Assembly: GCF_000403135.1 (NCBI RefSeq)
Contig: NZ_AQPN01000104.1
Span: forward strand, 5-45,493
Source: Arcticibacter svalbardensis MN12-7
GTDB lineage: Bacteria; Bacteroidota; Bacteroidia; Sphingobacteriales; Sphingobacteriaceae
DNA length: 45,489 nt
Direction: 5' to 3'
In this document: one piece after another, positions 8,344-16,158 of the stretch
How positions within the stretch are numbered: position 1 is the stretch's first letter
Layout of the letters: each line of letters starts with the position of its first letter
The notes under the pieces: model-generated
What the model was told of the DNA's origin: nothing
The model's input: only the letters and a program-made list of their open reading frames with translations
Databases searched by the model: none
Position numbers and translations under genes: made by a program

Positions 8344-9102
8344 ATGTACATAATCCCTGCAATTGATATTCTGGACAAGAAAGTTGTCCGTTTACGTGAA
8401 GGAAACTACGAGAGTGCCACATTCTACGATGTTACTTTAGAGGAAATGATAGAGCGTTATCAGTCAAATGGAACTGAATTCGTTCATATTATTGACTTAA
8501 ATGGAGCAAAAGGAGACTTCAGTAATCAGGAATATTTGTTTGATATTATCAGGAATACTGAAATGAAGGTTCAGTATGGTGGTGGAGTGAGGAGTATCGA
8601 TATGGTAAAAGAGCTTATTGATGCAGGAATTCATCGGGTGATCGTAGGAACGCAAGCCATTACTAACCCTGATTTTTTACTTGAGTTAAGCAAGTCTTTT
8701 AATGGAAAGGATCAGGCATCTTCTTGTCAGGATCAAATAGTTGTTGCTATTGATGTTTTGGATGAGGTGATCAAATACTCAGGATGGATGGAAAGCTCTC
8801 CTATTAAACTGATGGATTACGTTGATAAATGCTTAAACCTTGGTTTTTTTCGCTTTTTATGCACAGACATTAATAAAGACGGTAAACTAGGTGGTGCTGG
8901 AGTCGAATTATATCAGAAATTGCTGGATCATTCTCCGTTTATTAAGCTTATTGCCTCTGGAGGAATCAGTTCAATGGAAGATATTAAGGCTGTAAAACAA
9001 TATAAAGTTGAAGCTTGTGTGGTTGGAAAGGCTATATATGAAGGTCATATTTCTATTGATGAAATAAAAGACTGGAATTTAAAATCATTAATATCTTTTT
9101 AA
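8344..9102 (+). CDS. hisA: ProFAR isomerase
   Basis: (Beta/alpha)8-barrel isomerase converting ProFAR to PRFAR. Catalytic general acid/base aspartates are D8 (IPAIDIL) and D137 (VVAIDVLD). Phosphate-binding motifs are QYGGGVRS (77-84), HRVIVGTQA and ASGGISS. 252 residues. There is a small extra loop (FNGKDQASSCQDQ, about 119-131) before the fifth strand compared with typical HisA. It ends exactly one base before the TTG of hisF. Confidence 0.95.
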   Translation: MYIIPAIDILDKKVVRLREGNYESATFYDVTLEEMIERYQSNGTEFVHIIDLNGAKGDFSNQEYLFDIIRNTEMKVQYGGGVRSIDMVKELIDAGIHRVIVGTQAITNPDFLLELSKSFNGKDQASSCQDQIVVAIDVLDEVIKYSGWMESSPIKLMDYVDKCLNLGFFRFLCTDINKDGKLGGAGVELYQKLLDHSPFIKLIASGGISSMEDIKAVKQYKVEACVVGKAIYEGHISIDEIKDWNLKSLISF

Positions 9103-9858
9103 TTGGTATCAAAACGAATCATACCTTGTCTGGATGTCAAAGACGGCAGAACCGTTAAAGGCGTTAACTTTGTAAACTTAAGAGATGCGGGTGATCCTGT
9201 AGAACTTGCCTGGCAATATTCCAGACAGGGTGCAGATGAACTTGTTTTTCTTGATATTACGGCTACCAATGAACGTAGAAAAACGATGGTAGAGTTAGTG
9301 AAATCAGTAGCCAGACAAGTAAATATTCCTTTTACAATTGGTGGAGGTATTAATGAGTTATCTGATGCAGACGTTCTTTTAAATTCAGGAGCCGATAAAA
9401 TTTCTATTAATTCGGCAGCAGTACGAAATCCAGATCTAATTAATGAATTAGCGGCGGCTTTTGGAAAGCAGTTTGTCGTGATTGCTATTGATACCAAATA
9501 TGTAAATGGTAAAAACCTGGTTCACTTAAATGGTGGACGTATTACAACAGAGTTGGAAACAGAACAATGGATTAAGGAGGTTGAAGATCGTGGTGCCGGA
9601 GAAATTCTACTTACCTCTATGGATCATGATGGAACAAAAGCTGGTTTTGATACTAATTTGCTTAAGAAAATAAATCAAACGTTGTCCATTCCGTTAATTG
9701 CCTCCGGAGGTGCAGGGTGTATGCAACATTTTGCAGACATCTTTTTAGAGGCTAATGTAGATGCTGCCCTTGCAGCATCGGTTTTTCACTACGGTGAAAT
9801 TCTAATTCCTGATCTTAAAAGAGAGTTAAGGAAGCAAAATATTGAAGTAAGATTATAA
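9103..9858 (+). CDS. hisF: Imidazole glycerol phosphate synthase, cyclase subunit
   Basis: Cyclase barrel that uses ammonia from HisH to split PRFAR into imidazole glycerol phosphate and AICAR. Catalytic residues D11 (IPCLDVKDG) and D130 ([12 protein letters not shown]) fall at the same numbers as in Thermotoga HisF. Phosphate sites are TIGGGIN (78-84) and ASGGAG. The start is a TTG (9103) immediately after the hisA TAA; conserved sequence begins at residue 4 (KRIIPCLD), so no later start is possible. 251 residues, normal. Confidence 0.96.
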   Translation: MVSKRIIPCLDVKDGRTVKGVNFVNLRDAGDPVELAWQYSRQGADELVFLDITATNERRKTMVELVKSVARQVNIPFTIGGGINELSDADVLLNSGADKISINSAAVRNPDLINELAAAFGKQFVVIAIDTKYVNGKNLVHLNGGRITTELETEQWIKEVEDRGAGEILLTSMDHDGTKAGFDTNLLKKINQTLSIPLIASGGAGCMQHFADIFLEANVDAALAASVFHYGEILIPDLKRELRKQNIEVRL

Positions 9859-9869
9859 TAATTATACTA

Positions 9870-10457
9870 ATGTCTATAGACTTTAAAAAAGGTGATGGTC
9901 TCATACCAGTGATCATTCAGGATGATAAAACGCTTGAAGTGTTGATGTTGGGTTACATGAATGAAGAGGCCTTCGCAAAAACAGAAACTGAAGGAAAAGT
10001 TACCTTTTTCTCCCGCTCAAAGAATCGTCTCTGGACGAAAGGTGAAGAAAGTGGAAACTTCCTTTATGTAAAAAGTATTGATATTGATTGTGATCAGGAT
10101 ACGGTGTTGATTAAGGTTGACCCGATTGGTCCAACCTGTCATACCGGATCCAGAAGCTGCTTTGCTACTTCATACAATCAAAACTTTATATTCAAATTAG
10201 AACAGGTCATCGCAGATCGTTACGACAATCCCAAGGAAGGTTCTTATGTAAACAGGATGCAGGCCAAAGGCTTGAAACGAATTGCACAGAAAGTTGGTGA
10301 AGAAGGTGTAGAAACTGTAATTGCTGCTTTGAGTGAAACAGAGTTTGATTTTATAAACGAATCTTCCGATTTACTGTTCCACTTGCTTATGCTGCTTCGT
10401 GAAAAGAATATTACACTTGAAACTATAGCGAAAAATCTGGAAGGCAGACACAAGTAG
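9870..10457 (+). CDS. hisIE: Bifunctional PR-AMP cyclohydrolase / PR-ATP pyrophosphohydrolase
   Basis: Fusion carrying out steps 2 and 3 of the pathway. The N-terminal HisI domain (1-~105) shows [30 protein letters not shown] and the zinc-site motif [12 protein letters not shown]. The C-terminal HisE domain (~108-195) shows the MazG-like helical motif [13 protein letters not shown] and [12 protein letters not shown]. 195 residues, normal. It completes an uninterrupted set of all histidine enzymes in one operon. The next gene, a WD40 protein, starts 9 nt later. Confidence 0.96.
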   Translation: MSIDFKKGDGLIPVIIQDDKTLEVLMLGYMNEEAFAKTETEGKVTFFSRSKNRLWTKGEESGNFLYVKSIDIDCDQDTVLIKVDPIGPTCHTGSRSCFATSYNQNFIFKLEQVIADRYDNPKEGSYVNRMQAKGLKRIAQKVGEEGVETVIAALSETEFDFINESSDLLFHLLMLLREKNITLETIAKNLEGRHK

Positions 10458-10466
10458 ATTTATTTT

Positions 10467-11381
10467 ATGATTGATATTGAACAATTCGCTTTATTACCCG
10501 GACATCAGAATTCAATTTACAGTGTAGAGCCGGGAATTGAACAAGGAGTATTTTATACTGCCGGTAATGATAAAGGAATAGTTCAATGGAATCTGGAGCT
10601 TCTTAGCCCTACAGTTTTGCTTCCGGTGAAGAGTTCTGTCTATGCATTGCATGTTTCTGAAAAGAATAGACTTTTAATTTTTGGAGAGCGGAGTGGTCAG
10701 ATTAGTATCTATAGCTACGATAAAGCTGAGGTAGTAGCCCAAATTACGCATCATCTTAAACCTGTATTTTGTTTAACAGAACTGACAAGTAAGAATGAAA
10801 TTCTTGCTGCTTCTGAAGATGGAACGGTCTCAGTAATAAGTAGTATTGATTATACTTTGAAGTATAACTTTAAGGTTTCCGACGATACTGTACGGTGTAT
10901 GGCATTAAGTTCAAATGAACAGACTATTGCTTTTGGATGTAAAGACAATACGATCAAGATTTATAATGCAATAAATTATTCCTTTATAACAAATTTAAAT
11001 GGACATACAGGGCCAGTGACATCATTGGCCTTCTCTCCTTCTTCTGATGATCGTTTACTTTCGGGAGGACGCGATGCAAAACTTATTCTTTGGAATGTCG
11101 CTGATGGTATTCCTTTAAAAGAAGTGATAGCCCATATGTCTACCGTATATGATATCAAATTTCATCCCTTTGCTCCTTTCTTTGCGACTTGCAGTCAGGA
11201 TAAAAGCATTAAAATTTGGGATTCCGAAACGTTAAAATTACAAAGAATCATCAGCAAAGAAAAAGGATTTGAGACCCATTCTCATTCTGTAAATAAAATT
11301 GCATGGACTAAAGATGGTCAATCATTAGTATCAGTTGGTGATGATAAATTGGTGATTATATGGAGTGTAAAGATTAGTTAA
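10467..11381 (+). CDS. WD40-repeat beta-propeller protein
   Basis: 304 residues forming about seven WD40 blades, enough for one closed propeller. Repeats are seen by their spaced GH...WD-like ends: PGHQNSIYSV...IVQWN, then weaker blades in the middle, NGHTGPVTSLAFSP...LILWN, IAHMSTVYDIKFHP...IKIWD, and THSHSVNKIAWTKD...VIIWS. There is no signal peptide or membrane segment, so it is probably cytosolic and a binding scaffold. It starts 9 nt after hisIE and is probably co-transcribed with the his operon, although no histidine role is evident. It overlaps the convergent peptidase gene by 8 bp. Function unknown. Confidence 0.85.
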   Translation: MIDIEQFALLPGHQNSIYSVEPGIEQGVFYTAGNDKGIVQWNLELLSPTVLLPVKSSVYALHVSEKNRLLIFGERSGQISIYSYDKAEVVAQITHHLKPVFCLTELTSKNEILAASEDGTVSVISSIDYTLKYNFKVSDDTVRCMALSSNEQTIAFGCKDNTIKIYNAINYSFITNLNGHTGPVTSLAFSPSSDDRLLSGGRDAKLILWNVADGIPLKEVIAHMSTVYDIKFHPFAPFFATCSQDKSIKIWDSETLKLQRIISKEKGFETHSHSVNKIAWTKDGQSLVSVGDDKLVIIWSVKIS

Positions 11382-12159
11382 AAAACCTTTTTATAATTCT
11401 TAACCGATGAGTATGGCGATTTAAATCTTTGTTAAAAATTCCCTGACCATCTATTAAATCGATCTTTACTCTCCCTGAAGCATGGATAATTTCCTGTTCG
11501 TTTAATAGGATGCCGACATGAATGATGCGTCCTTCTTCATTATCAAAGAAGGCAAGATCTCCCGGTTTAACTTCCTGTAAAAAGTTAACTATATTTCCCT
11601 CCTCTGCCTGCTGCCATGCGTCTCTGGGCAGCGTAATTCCAAGCATTTTAAATACTATTTGCGTGAAACCTGAACAATCTATTCCGAAGGCTGATTTGCC
11701 TCCCCATAGATAGGGCGCATTTAAAAACAAATAAGCGTAGGGTTTAATGTTTTCATAAAAAGCATCTGAATCTGCTAATATGGGAGGTTTTGTAAACCGG
11801 TAACTGGTACTGTTTATGGAAAATTTATTATCAGTGATTAGAGGTAAGGTGCATCCAGAGGGCAGATGGATAAAATCGCCTTGAGGAATTCTTTCAATCG
11901 TCTGAACTAAAACTGGTCCTGTTATCACAGAGCTACCCTGTGCCTCCACGAAACTATATGGAACATACTCAAACTGCTTCGGGTCCATCCATCCTGTATA
12001 ATCGTCTGATAAGGTCTGTACCTGTGTCCATTTACTGGTGCTTTCTAAAATTTTAAAACAATCACCGAATAATAAGAAAGACCGGATTTCACTTTTGTCT
12101 GAGGCTTCTGCCCTTAAGGGTGCCTGAGACAGATTACAAACACCAAATTCTGTCGTCAT
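11374..12159 (-). CDS. SH3-domain NlpC/P60 cysteine peptidase
   Basis: C40-family peptidase, probably a gamma-D-glutamyl-diamino-acid endopeptidase acting on cell-wall peptides. The N-terminal ~65 residues form a bacterial SH3-like domain (AEASDKSEIRSFLLFGDCFKIL...WTQVQ). The catalytic domain covers about 140-261: nucleophile C162 in GIDCSGFTQ, H214 in IIHVGILL and H226 in IIHASGR. There is no signal peptide or lipobox, and the protein begins straight into the SH3 domain. It may therefore be a cytosolic muropeptide-recycling enzyme of the YkfC kind rather than a secreted hydrolase. It converges with the WD40 gene. Confidence 0.88.
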   Translation of the reverse strand: MTTEFGVCNLSQAPLRAEASDKSEIRSFLLFGDCFKILESTSKWTQVQTLSDDYTGWMDPKQFEYVPYSFVEAQGSSVITGPVLVQTIERIPQGDFIHLPSGCTLPLITDNKFSINSTSYRFTKPPILADSDAFYENIKPYAYLFLNAPYLWGGKSAFGIDCSGFTQIVFKMLGITLPRDAWQQAEEGNIVNFLQEVKPGDLAFFDNEEGRIIHVGILLNEQEIIHASGRVKIDLIDGQGIFNKDLNRHTHRLRIIKRFFN

Positions 12160-12263
12160 ATTTTAGTACAAAGAAATTAAAAAATTATGTCTCCACATAA
12201 AAAAACTAATACTATCTCTTAAGTGTTTAAATTAGAACAATAAGTATAATAAATTTTATAATT

Positions 12264-12740
12264 ATGAAAACCCTCAATCAAATAACCAAAATATTAATTG
12301 CCGTAGAAGATAGTCAGTATTCAAACTATGCAGCCGGATATGGTTTAGACCTGGCAGAAAAACTTCACGCATCAATTGCTCTTCTGCATGTAAACGAGGT
12401 TCCAATCAACACCCCATATATTACAGATCCTTTACTGAATGAATCACAGGTTGTTATTCCAGATTTGATGGAGTTGCAGGAAGAGTCAAGTAAAAAACTA
12501 TTGGAACGTATCTCTGAATCTTTCGATGATAAAGTTCCCGTGTATACTTTTACTAAGGTAGGGAGTCCAAAGGATGAAATCTTAGCAACTGCAGAAGAAT
12601 GGGGAGCTGATCTGATCATCTTAGGAACTCATGGGAGAACAGGATTTGATCATTTTATATCAGGAAGTGTTGCTGAAAAGGTAATTAGAAAAGCAAAATG
12701 TCCTGTATTGATTATCCCAAACAAGGAAGCTGCGTTATAA
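12264..12740 (+). CDS. Universal stress protein (UspA family)
   Basis: Single-domain Usp of 158 residues. It shows ILIAVEDSQYSNYAAGYGLDLA at the N-terminus and the ATP-binding motif GTHGRTGFDHFISGSVAEKV (about 124-143), followed by CPVLIIP, all typical of nucleotide-binding Usp proteins. Its role is stress adaptation; no partner is visible nearby. The last ~60 bp of the gene plus its flank are repeated 88 bp downstream with three changes (12768-12840), so a partial tandem duplication has occurred. Confidence 0.92.
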   Translation: MKTLNQITKILIAVEDSQYSNYAAGYGLDLAEKLHASIALLHVNEVPINTPYITDPLLNESQVVIPDLMELQEESSKKLLERISESFDDKVPVYTFTKVGSPKDEILATAEEWGADLIILGTHGRTGFDHFISGSVAEKVIRKAKCPVLIIPNKEAAL

Positions 12741-12753
12741 TAACAGCAATAAA
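12680..12753 (+). repeat. Tandem duplication, copy 1 (3' end of usp gene)
   Basis: 74 bp running from GGTAATTAGAAAAGC inside the usp gene, through its stop, to CAGCAATAAA. It is repeated at 12768-12840 with a period of 88 bp and a 14-bp spacer. Confidence 0.9.
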
Positions 12754-12767
12754 GAGTAATTATACTA

Positions 12768-12840
12768 GGTAATTAGAAAAGCAAAATGTCCTGTAATGAT
12801 TATCCAAACAAGGAAGCTGCGATATAATAACAGCAATAAA
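12768..12840 (+). repeat. Tandem duplication, copy 2 (non-coding remnant)
   Basis: 73-bp copy of 12680-12753 with two substitutions and one single-base deletion (CCC to CC) that destroys the reading frame. It is a relic of a small duplication; only 2 units exist. Confidence 0.9.
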
Positions 12841-12849
12841 AGGTGTTAG

Positions 12850-12969
12850 TATCCAGTAAAACTAGTTAAATTACTTAGTGAAAATCTTGCACTAAGGCAA
12901 ATAGAATCCAATCAGGATGAAAAAGTCTTCCTAAAATTAAAGGAACATACAGAAAGGATATCAACGTAA
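12850..12969 (+). pseudogene. Possible 3' remnant of an unidentified gene
   Basis: An open frame of 39 codons with no start codon (upstream stop TAG 12847-12849) ends at TAA 12967-12969. Its translation is protein-like and helical, charged and leucine-rich (KLLSENLALRQIESNQDEK, then ending KEHTERIST). It could be the tail of a deleted regulator or coiled-coil protein. I do not recognise it. It lies right after the duplicated usp tail, so both may result from one deletion/duplication event. Confidence 0.35.
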
Positions 12970-13005
12970 AAGAGAAGAAACCATTTTAATGCTCTCTTCT
13001 CTTTT
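12968..13005. terminator. Bidirectional terminator-like hairpin
   Basis: AAAAGAGAAGA (12968-12978) pairs perfectly over 11 bp with TCTTCTCTTTT (12995-13005), leaving a 16-nt loop. A-runs on one side and T-runs on the other could end both the usp transcript and the convergent ferredoxin transcript. Confidence 0.6.
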
Positions 13006-13036
13006 ATGTTAATTCCTTTAAATCGATTCTTTAGGC

Positions 13037-13384
13037 TTAAGAGTGAAGCCAATCCTTCTTCGCCAAAAGCTCTTCTTCAGTTTCTCTAACATCTTCATCA
13101 TCAATACAACAATCTACGGGACATACCGCAGCACATTGAGGCTCATCATGAAAACCTTTACATTCTGTACACTTATCTGAAACTATATAGTAAAACTCTT
13201 CAGAAATTGCTGCCTGAGTTTCTTCAGCATCTAATGTTGAACCGTCCCCAAAATCTATTACACCCTTTAATGTTGTTCCATCAGAGAAGCGCCATGCAGC
13301 ACCGGCGTCATAAATAGCATTGTTAGGGCACTCAGGTTCGCAGGCTCCGCAGTTTATACACTCATCTGTTATTTTTATTGCCAT
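13037..13384 (-). CDS. Dicluster 4Fe-4S ferredoxin
   Basis: 115-residue soluble electron carrier with two cluster motifs: CINCGACEPECP (12-23) and CTECKGFHDEPQCAAVCP (about 74-91), the second with the long CxxC-x8-C spacing typical of the Chromatium/Azotobacter-like 2[4Fe4S] ferredoxins. Between them is an insert of about 45 residues rich in G, D and T (WRFSDGTTLKGVIDFGDG). Such a central insertion is found in Bacteroidetes ferredoxins of this type. No redox partner is adjacent. It is divergent from the acyl-CoA reductase gene. Confidence 0.93.
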   Translation of the reverse strand: MAIKITDECINCGACEPECPNNAIYDAGAAWRFSDGTTLKGVIDFGDGSTLDAEETQAAISEEFYYIVSDKCTECKGFHDEPQCAAVCPVDCCIDDEDVRETEEELLAKKDWLHS

Positions 13385-13441
13385 GGTCTAAATGTCTTTT
13401 CCTTAACTTACTTTTGCAATGTTATATATGCAAAAACAATG

Positions 13442-13449
13442 CAAATATA
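13442..13449 (-). promoter_or_regulatory. Possible -7 box (TATATTTG) for the ferredoxin gene
   Basis: Minus strand TATATTTG, 57 nt upstream of the ferredoxin ATG; no clear -33 partner. On the opposite strand a TACTTTTG box (13409-13416) may serve the acyl-CoA reductase gene. Confidence 0.35.
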
Positions 13450-13480
13450 ATACAATACTTGATTTTAACATACGACTTAT

Positions 13481-14521
13481 ATGTCAACACAACAAATAAA
13501 ACAAGCTTTTACACAGTTAGGACACTACTTACGCTCAGATGACGCTCAATTAAATGAGCTCATTAACTCTGCACAGGGTTACAATGCCTGGTTTACCCCC
13601 GAACAAGTAAATCATGCTGTACAAGCATTGGGTAAAATGCTTAATCCATCAGACATTGAACAATGGATAGACTCCGCTTACGAAACTCATCAGCAAGAAC
13701 ATCAGTCTATTACCGTTGGATTAGTTCTCGCAGGGAACATTCCTCTTGTCGGTTTTCATGATATATTAACTGTGCTGGCAAGTGGAAACAAGGCGATGAT
13801 TAAGCTTTCTTCACAGGATAAACACCTCACTCCTCATATTCTTTCCCGTCTGATTGAATATATGCCTTCGTTAAAGGATCACATCATTTACACCGATCGT
13901 TTAAAGGAATTCGATGCTGTAATTGCAACCGGAAGTAACAATACCTCCCGATACTTTGAGTATTATTTTAAAAAAGTTCCGCATATCATTCGTAAAAATA
14001 GAAATAGCGTAGCCGTGCTTGATGGTACAGAAAGTAAGGAAGATTTCATTGCTTTGGGCCATGATATATTCGATTACTTCGGATTAGGCTGTAGAAATGT
14101 TTCAAAATTGTTCGTTCCCGAAGCATATAACTTTGTTCCATTTTTCGAAGCAATAGAAGAACCCTTTAAAAACATGATTAATCATCATAAATATGCAAAC
14201 AATTACGACTATAATAAGTCGATATATCTGGTGAACGGAGAAAAGCACCTGGATAATGGATTTTTATTACTCAAACAGGATGTTAGCATGAGTTCACCTT
14301 TAGCCGTATTATTTTACGATACCTTTCCGACAAAGCTCCAGGCAGAAGAGAAGCTCAATATTCTTAGCGAACAAATTCAATGTGTTGTGGTTAAAGAAAA
14401 ACTTGATCTACAGAATCAACAGGTCATGTTTGGTGATAGTCAGACTCCAAAGTTGTGGGATTATGCAGATGGAGTAAACACATTTGAATTTTTGCTAAAT
14501 TATAATCCCACATTGATTTAA
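13481..14521 (+). CDS. Acyl-CoA reductase (LuxC-type)
   Basis: 346-residue protein of the acyl-CoA/acyl-phosphate reductase (LuxC/ALDH-like) family, which reduces fatty-acyl thioesters to aldehydes with NAD(P)H. Visible are the Rossmann-type segment VGLVLAGNIPLVGFHDIL (79-96), DAVIATGSNNTSRYFEYYF (145-163), and the putative nucleophile C204 in DYFGLGCRNVSKLFVP. It is shorter than Vibrio LuxC (~480). Its stop directly abuts the small unknown gene and then the ftsE-like gene. The physiological substrate is not known. Confidence 0.85.
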   Translation: MSTQQIKQAFTQLGHYLRSDDAQLNELINSAQGYNAWFTPEQVNHAVQALGKMLNPSDIEQWIDSAYETHQQEHQSITVGLVLAGNIPLVGFHDILTVLASGNKAMIKLSSQDKHLTPHILSRLIEYMPSLKDHIIYTDRLKEFDAVIATGSNNTSRYFEYYFKKVPHIIRKNRNSVAVLDGTESKEDFIALGHDIFDYFGLGCRNVSKLFVPEAYNFVPFFEAIEEPFKNMINHHKYANNYDYNKSIYLVNGEKHLDNGFLLLKQDVSMSSPLAVLFYDTFPTKLQAEEKLNILSEQIQCVVVKEKLDLQNQQVMFGDSQTPKLWDYADGVNTFEFLLNYNPTLI

Positions 14522-14532
14522 ATGGAAAATAT

Positions 14533-14540
14533 TAACTTTG
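14533..14540 (+). promoter_or_regulatory. Bacteroidetes -7 box (TAACTTTG) before the small unknown gene
   Basis: TTG (14513-14515), 17 nt, then TAACTTTG (14533-14540), then 5 nt to an ATG at 14546. A close match to the promoter consensus, within the few bases after the acyl-CoA reductase stop. It supports 14546 as the start codon and a very short or absent 5' leader. Confidence 0.45.
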
Positions 14541-14545
14541 GAGCC

Positions 14546-14749
14546 ATGTATATCATCAAAGTAAAGGGAATAGCTAAAATACCTGACTATGTTCAGCTAC
14601 GTGATGATGAGTTTACTTTGCTGGCCTACTTCAGGGTAGATCGCCCGGATAAAACGCTTGATAAAATAGGATTAAGCAGTAAGAAAGAATATATAGTGAC
14701 GCTGATAGAGAGTCTTCCATTTGGCAAAATAATGAAATTAGAATTGTAA
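14546..14749 (+). CDS. Small conserved-looking protein of unknown function
   Basis: 67 residues from the preferred ATG at 14546 (MYIIKVKGIAKIPDYVQLRD); an upstream ATG at 14522 would add eight residues. Predicted mixed alpha/beta, no signal peptide or membrane segment, charged, ending GKIMKLEL. It starts right behind the acyl-CoA reductase and stops one base before the FtsE-type ATPase gene, so it is probably in the same operon. I do not recognise the family. The TAACTTTG box 5 nt before 14546 is the reason for the start choice. Confidence 0.65.
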   Translation: MYIIKVKGIAKIPDYVQLRDDEFTLLAYFRVDRPDKTLDKIGLSSKKEYIVTLIESLPFGKIMKLEL

Positions 14750-14750
14750 T

Positions 14751-15434
14751 ATGATTGGAAATTCGATTATAAAACTCCATAACGTAGATGTATACCAACA
14801 AAAACACCTTGTTTTATCAGCAGTGAATCTTCACATTGATAAAGGTGAATTTGTATTCCTTATTGGACAAACCGGTTCAGGGAAAAGTAGTTTAATGAAA
14901 ATCTTATACGGTGAGCTTCATATCACAGAAGGTGAAGGCCATGCCGGAGGATATGATTTAAAAAAGCTTTCCGATCACGATATCCCTTTCTTAAGAAGAA
15001 AACTTGGAATCGTATTTCAGGACTTTCAACTGCTTACTGATCGTACGGTGGAAGAAAACCTTGCATTTGTATTAAATGCAACGGGCTGGAAGGATAAAAA
15101 CCTGATCAATGAACGAATCCGTGATGTACTTGAAAAAGTAGGTCTACGCTCTAAACTCCGGAAGATGCCACATGAACTTTCCGGTGGCGAACAACAGCGT
15201 GTTGTAGTAGCCAGGGCATTGCTAAACAATCCGGAGCTTATATTGGCCGATGAACCCACAGGTAATCTCGATCCCGAAACATCCGAAGAAGTTATGCTTT
15301 TATTGAAAGATATCAGCAGATCAGGGACGGCTGTCCTGATGGCCACACATAATTATAATCTGATTCGCACCTTCCCTTCCCGTATTGTTAAATGCGAAAA
15401 TGGAAGAGTAATAGAAGATGTAAAAATGGTTTAA
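14751..15434 (+). CDS. ftsE: Cell-division-type ABC ATPase (FtsE-like)
   Basis: 227-residue ABC ATPase of the FtsE/LolD-like group. Walker A is GQTGSGKSS (39-47, K45), with Q-loop VFQDFQLL, signature LSGGEQQRVVVARAL and Walker B LILADEPTGNLDPETS. The length and the FQDFQLL...RTVEENLAF region fit FtsE, which with membrane protein FtsX couples division to peptidoglycan hydrolase activation. No ftsX is adjacent, so assignment against other small ABC ATPases (LolD, MacB-type) is by similarity only. Confidence 0.78.
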   Translation: MIGNSIIKLHNVDVYQQKHLVLSAVNLHIDKGEFVFLIGQTGSGKSSLMKILYGELHITEGEGHAGGYDLKKLSDHDIPFLRRKLGIVFQDFQLLTDRTVEENLAFVLNATGWKDKNLINERIRDVLEKVGLRSKLRKMPHELSGGEQQRVVVARALLNNPELILADEPTGNLDPETSEEVMLLLKDISRSGTAVLMATHNYNLIRTFPSRIVKCENGRVIEDVKMV

Positions 15435-15462
15435 CAAGGCTAAATGTCTGCTTTAATGTGTA

Positions 15463-15528
15463 TGTCGCTGACATACTATGCATTTTGCTGACAGCTTGAC
15501 TGATTAATTAACTTGGCAAATAAATTGT
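15463..15528 (+). promoter_or_regulatory. Sigma-54-like promoter and repeat sites upstream of grpE
   Basis: TTGGCA (15513-15518) and TTGT (15525-15528) put GG and GT exactly 10 nt apart, resembling the sigma-54 -24/-12 pattern (TGGCAC-N5-TTGC). Upstream, GCTGACA occurs twice, at 15467-15473 and 15487-15493, 20 bp apart (two helical turns); the first is part of the inverted repeat TGTC-GCT-GACA (15463-15473). No TAnnTTTG box is present. A start ~12 nt after the box would fall at the grpE ATG (15542), so the message would be nearly leaderless or translation would begin at the in-frame ATG 15557. Confidence 0.4.
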
Positions 15529-15541
15529 CTATTCCATAAAT

Positions 15542-16153
15542 ATGAATTTTTCAGACATGTTGAAAAACAAGAAGAAAACTACCGAAGAAGAAAAAGTAGC
15601 TTTAGAAAATCAGACGCAGTCTGAAATAGAACAAGAGATAGAGCAGGTAAACGAAGCGAGAGCTCCTGAAGTCGATAGCGAAGTTGAAGCAGTTGAAGAG
15701 ATTTCTGTAGAAGAGAAACTTCAGGGTGATTTAAAAGAAGCTAACGATAAATACCTGCGCTTATATGCTGAGTTTGATAATTATAAGAGGCGTACCACAA
15801 AGGAACGGATCGATTTATTGCAATCCGCAGGAAAAGATGTTTTATTAAGTATTCTACCTGTTGCTGACGACCTTGAACGTGCTATAAAGGCAATGGAATC
15901 AGTTTCCGATGTCAAAGCCATTAAGGAAGGTATTATTCTGGTAAGTAGTAAACTTAAAAATACCCTTGGACAAAAGGGAATAAAAGAGATGGAATCTATA
16001 GGAACTGTCTTTGATGCAGATATTCACGAAGCTATTACAAACATTCCCGCCCCTTCAGCTGATCTGAAAGGTAAGGTTATTGACGAAGTTGAAAAAGGAT
16101 ACTATCTCAACGATAAAGTGTTAAGATTTGCGAAAGTGGTGGTAGGAAGTTAA
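15542..16153 (+). CDS. grpE: Nucleotide exchange factor GrpE
   Basis: Co-chaperone that releases ADP from DnaK. 203 residues: an acidic, disordered N-terminal ~65 ([20 protein letters not shown]), a long helix ([32 protein letters not shown]), then the beta domain near the C-terminus ending [11 protein letters not shown], the family signature. ATG 15542 is used; ATG 15557 is an alternative if transcription starts very close. dnaJ follows after 5 nt; dnaK is not in the window. The upstream region has an unusual sigma-54-like promoter rather than the housekeeping type. Confidence 0.95.
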   Translation: MNFSDMLKNKKKTTEEEKVALENQTQSEIEQEIEQVNEARAPEVDSEVEAVEEISVEEKLQGDLKEANDKYLRLYAEFDNYKRRTTKERIDLLQSAGKDVLLSILPVADDLERAIKAMESVSDVKAIKEGIILVSSKLKNTLGQKGIKEMESIGTVFDADIHEAITNIPAPSADLKGKVIDEVEKGYYLNDKVLRFAKVVVGS

Positions 16154-16158
16154 TAATT

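Noticed and set aside
12680-12840. CRISPR-like repeat
   Set aside because: Only two imperfect copies, one of which is the usp coding end; no spacer series or cas genes.
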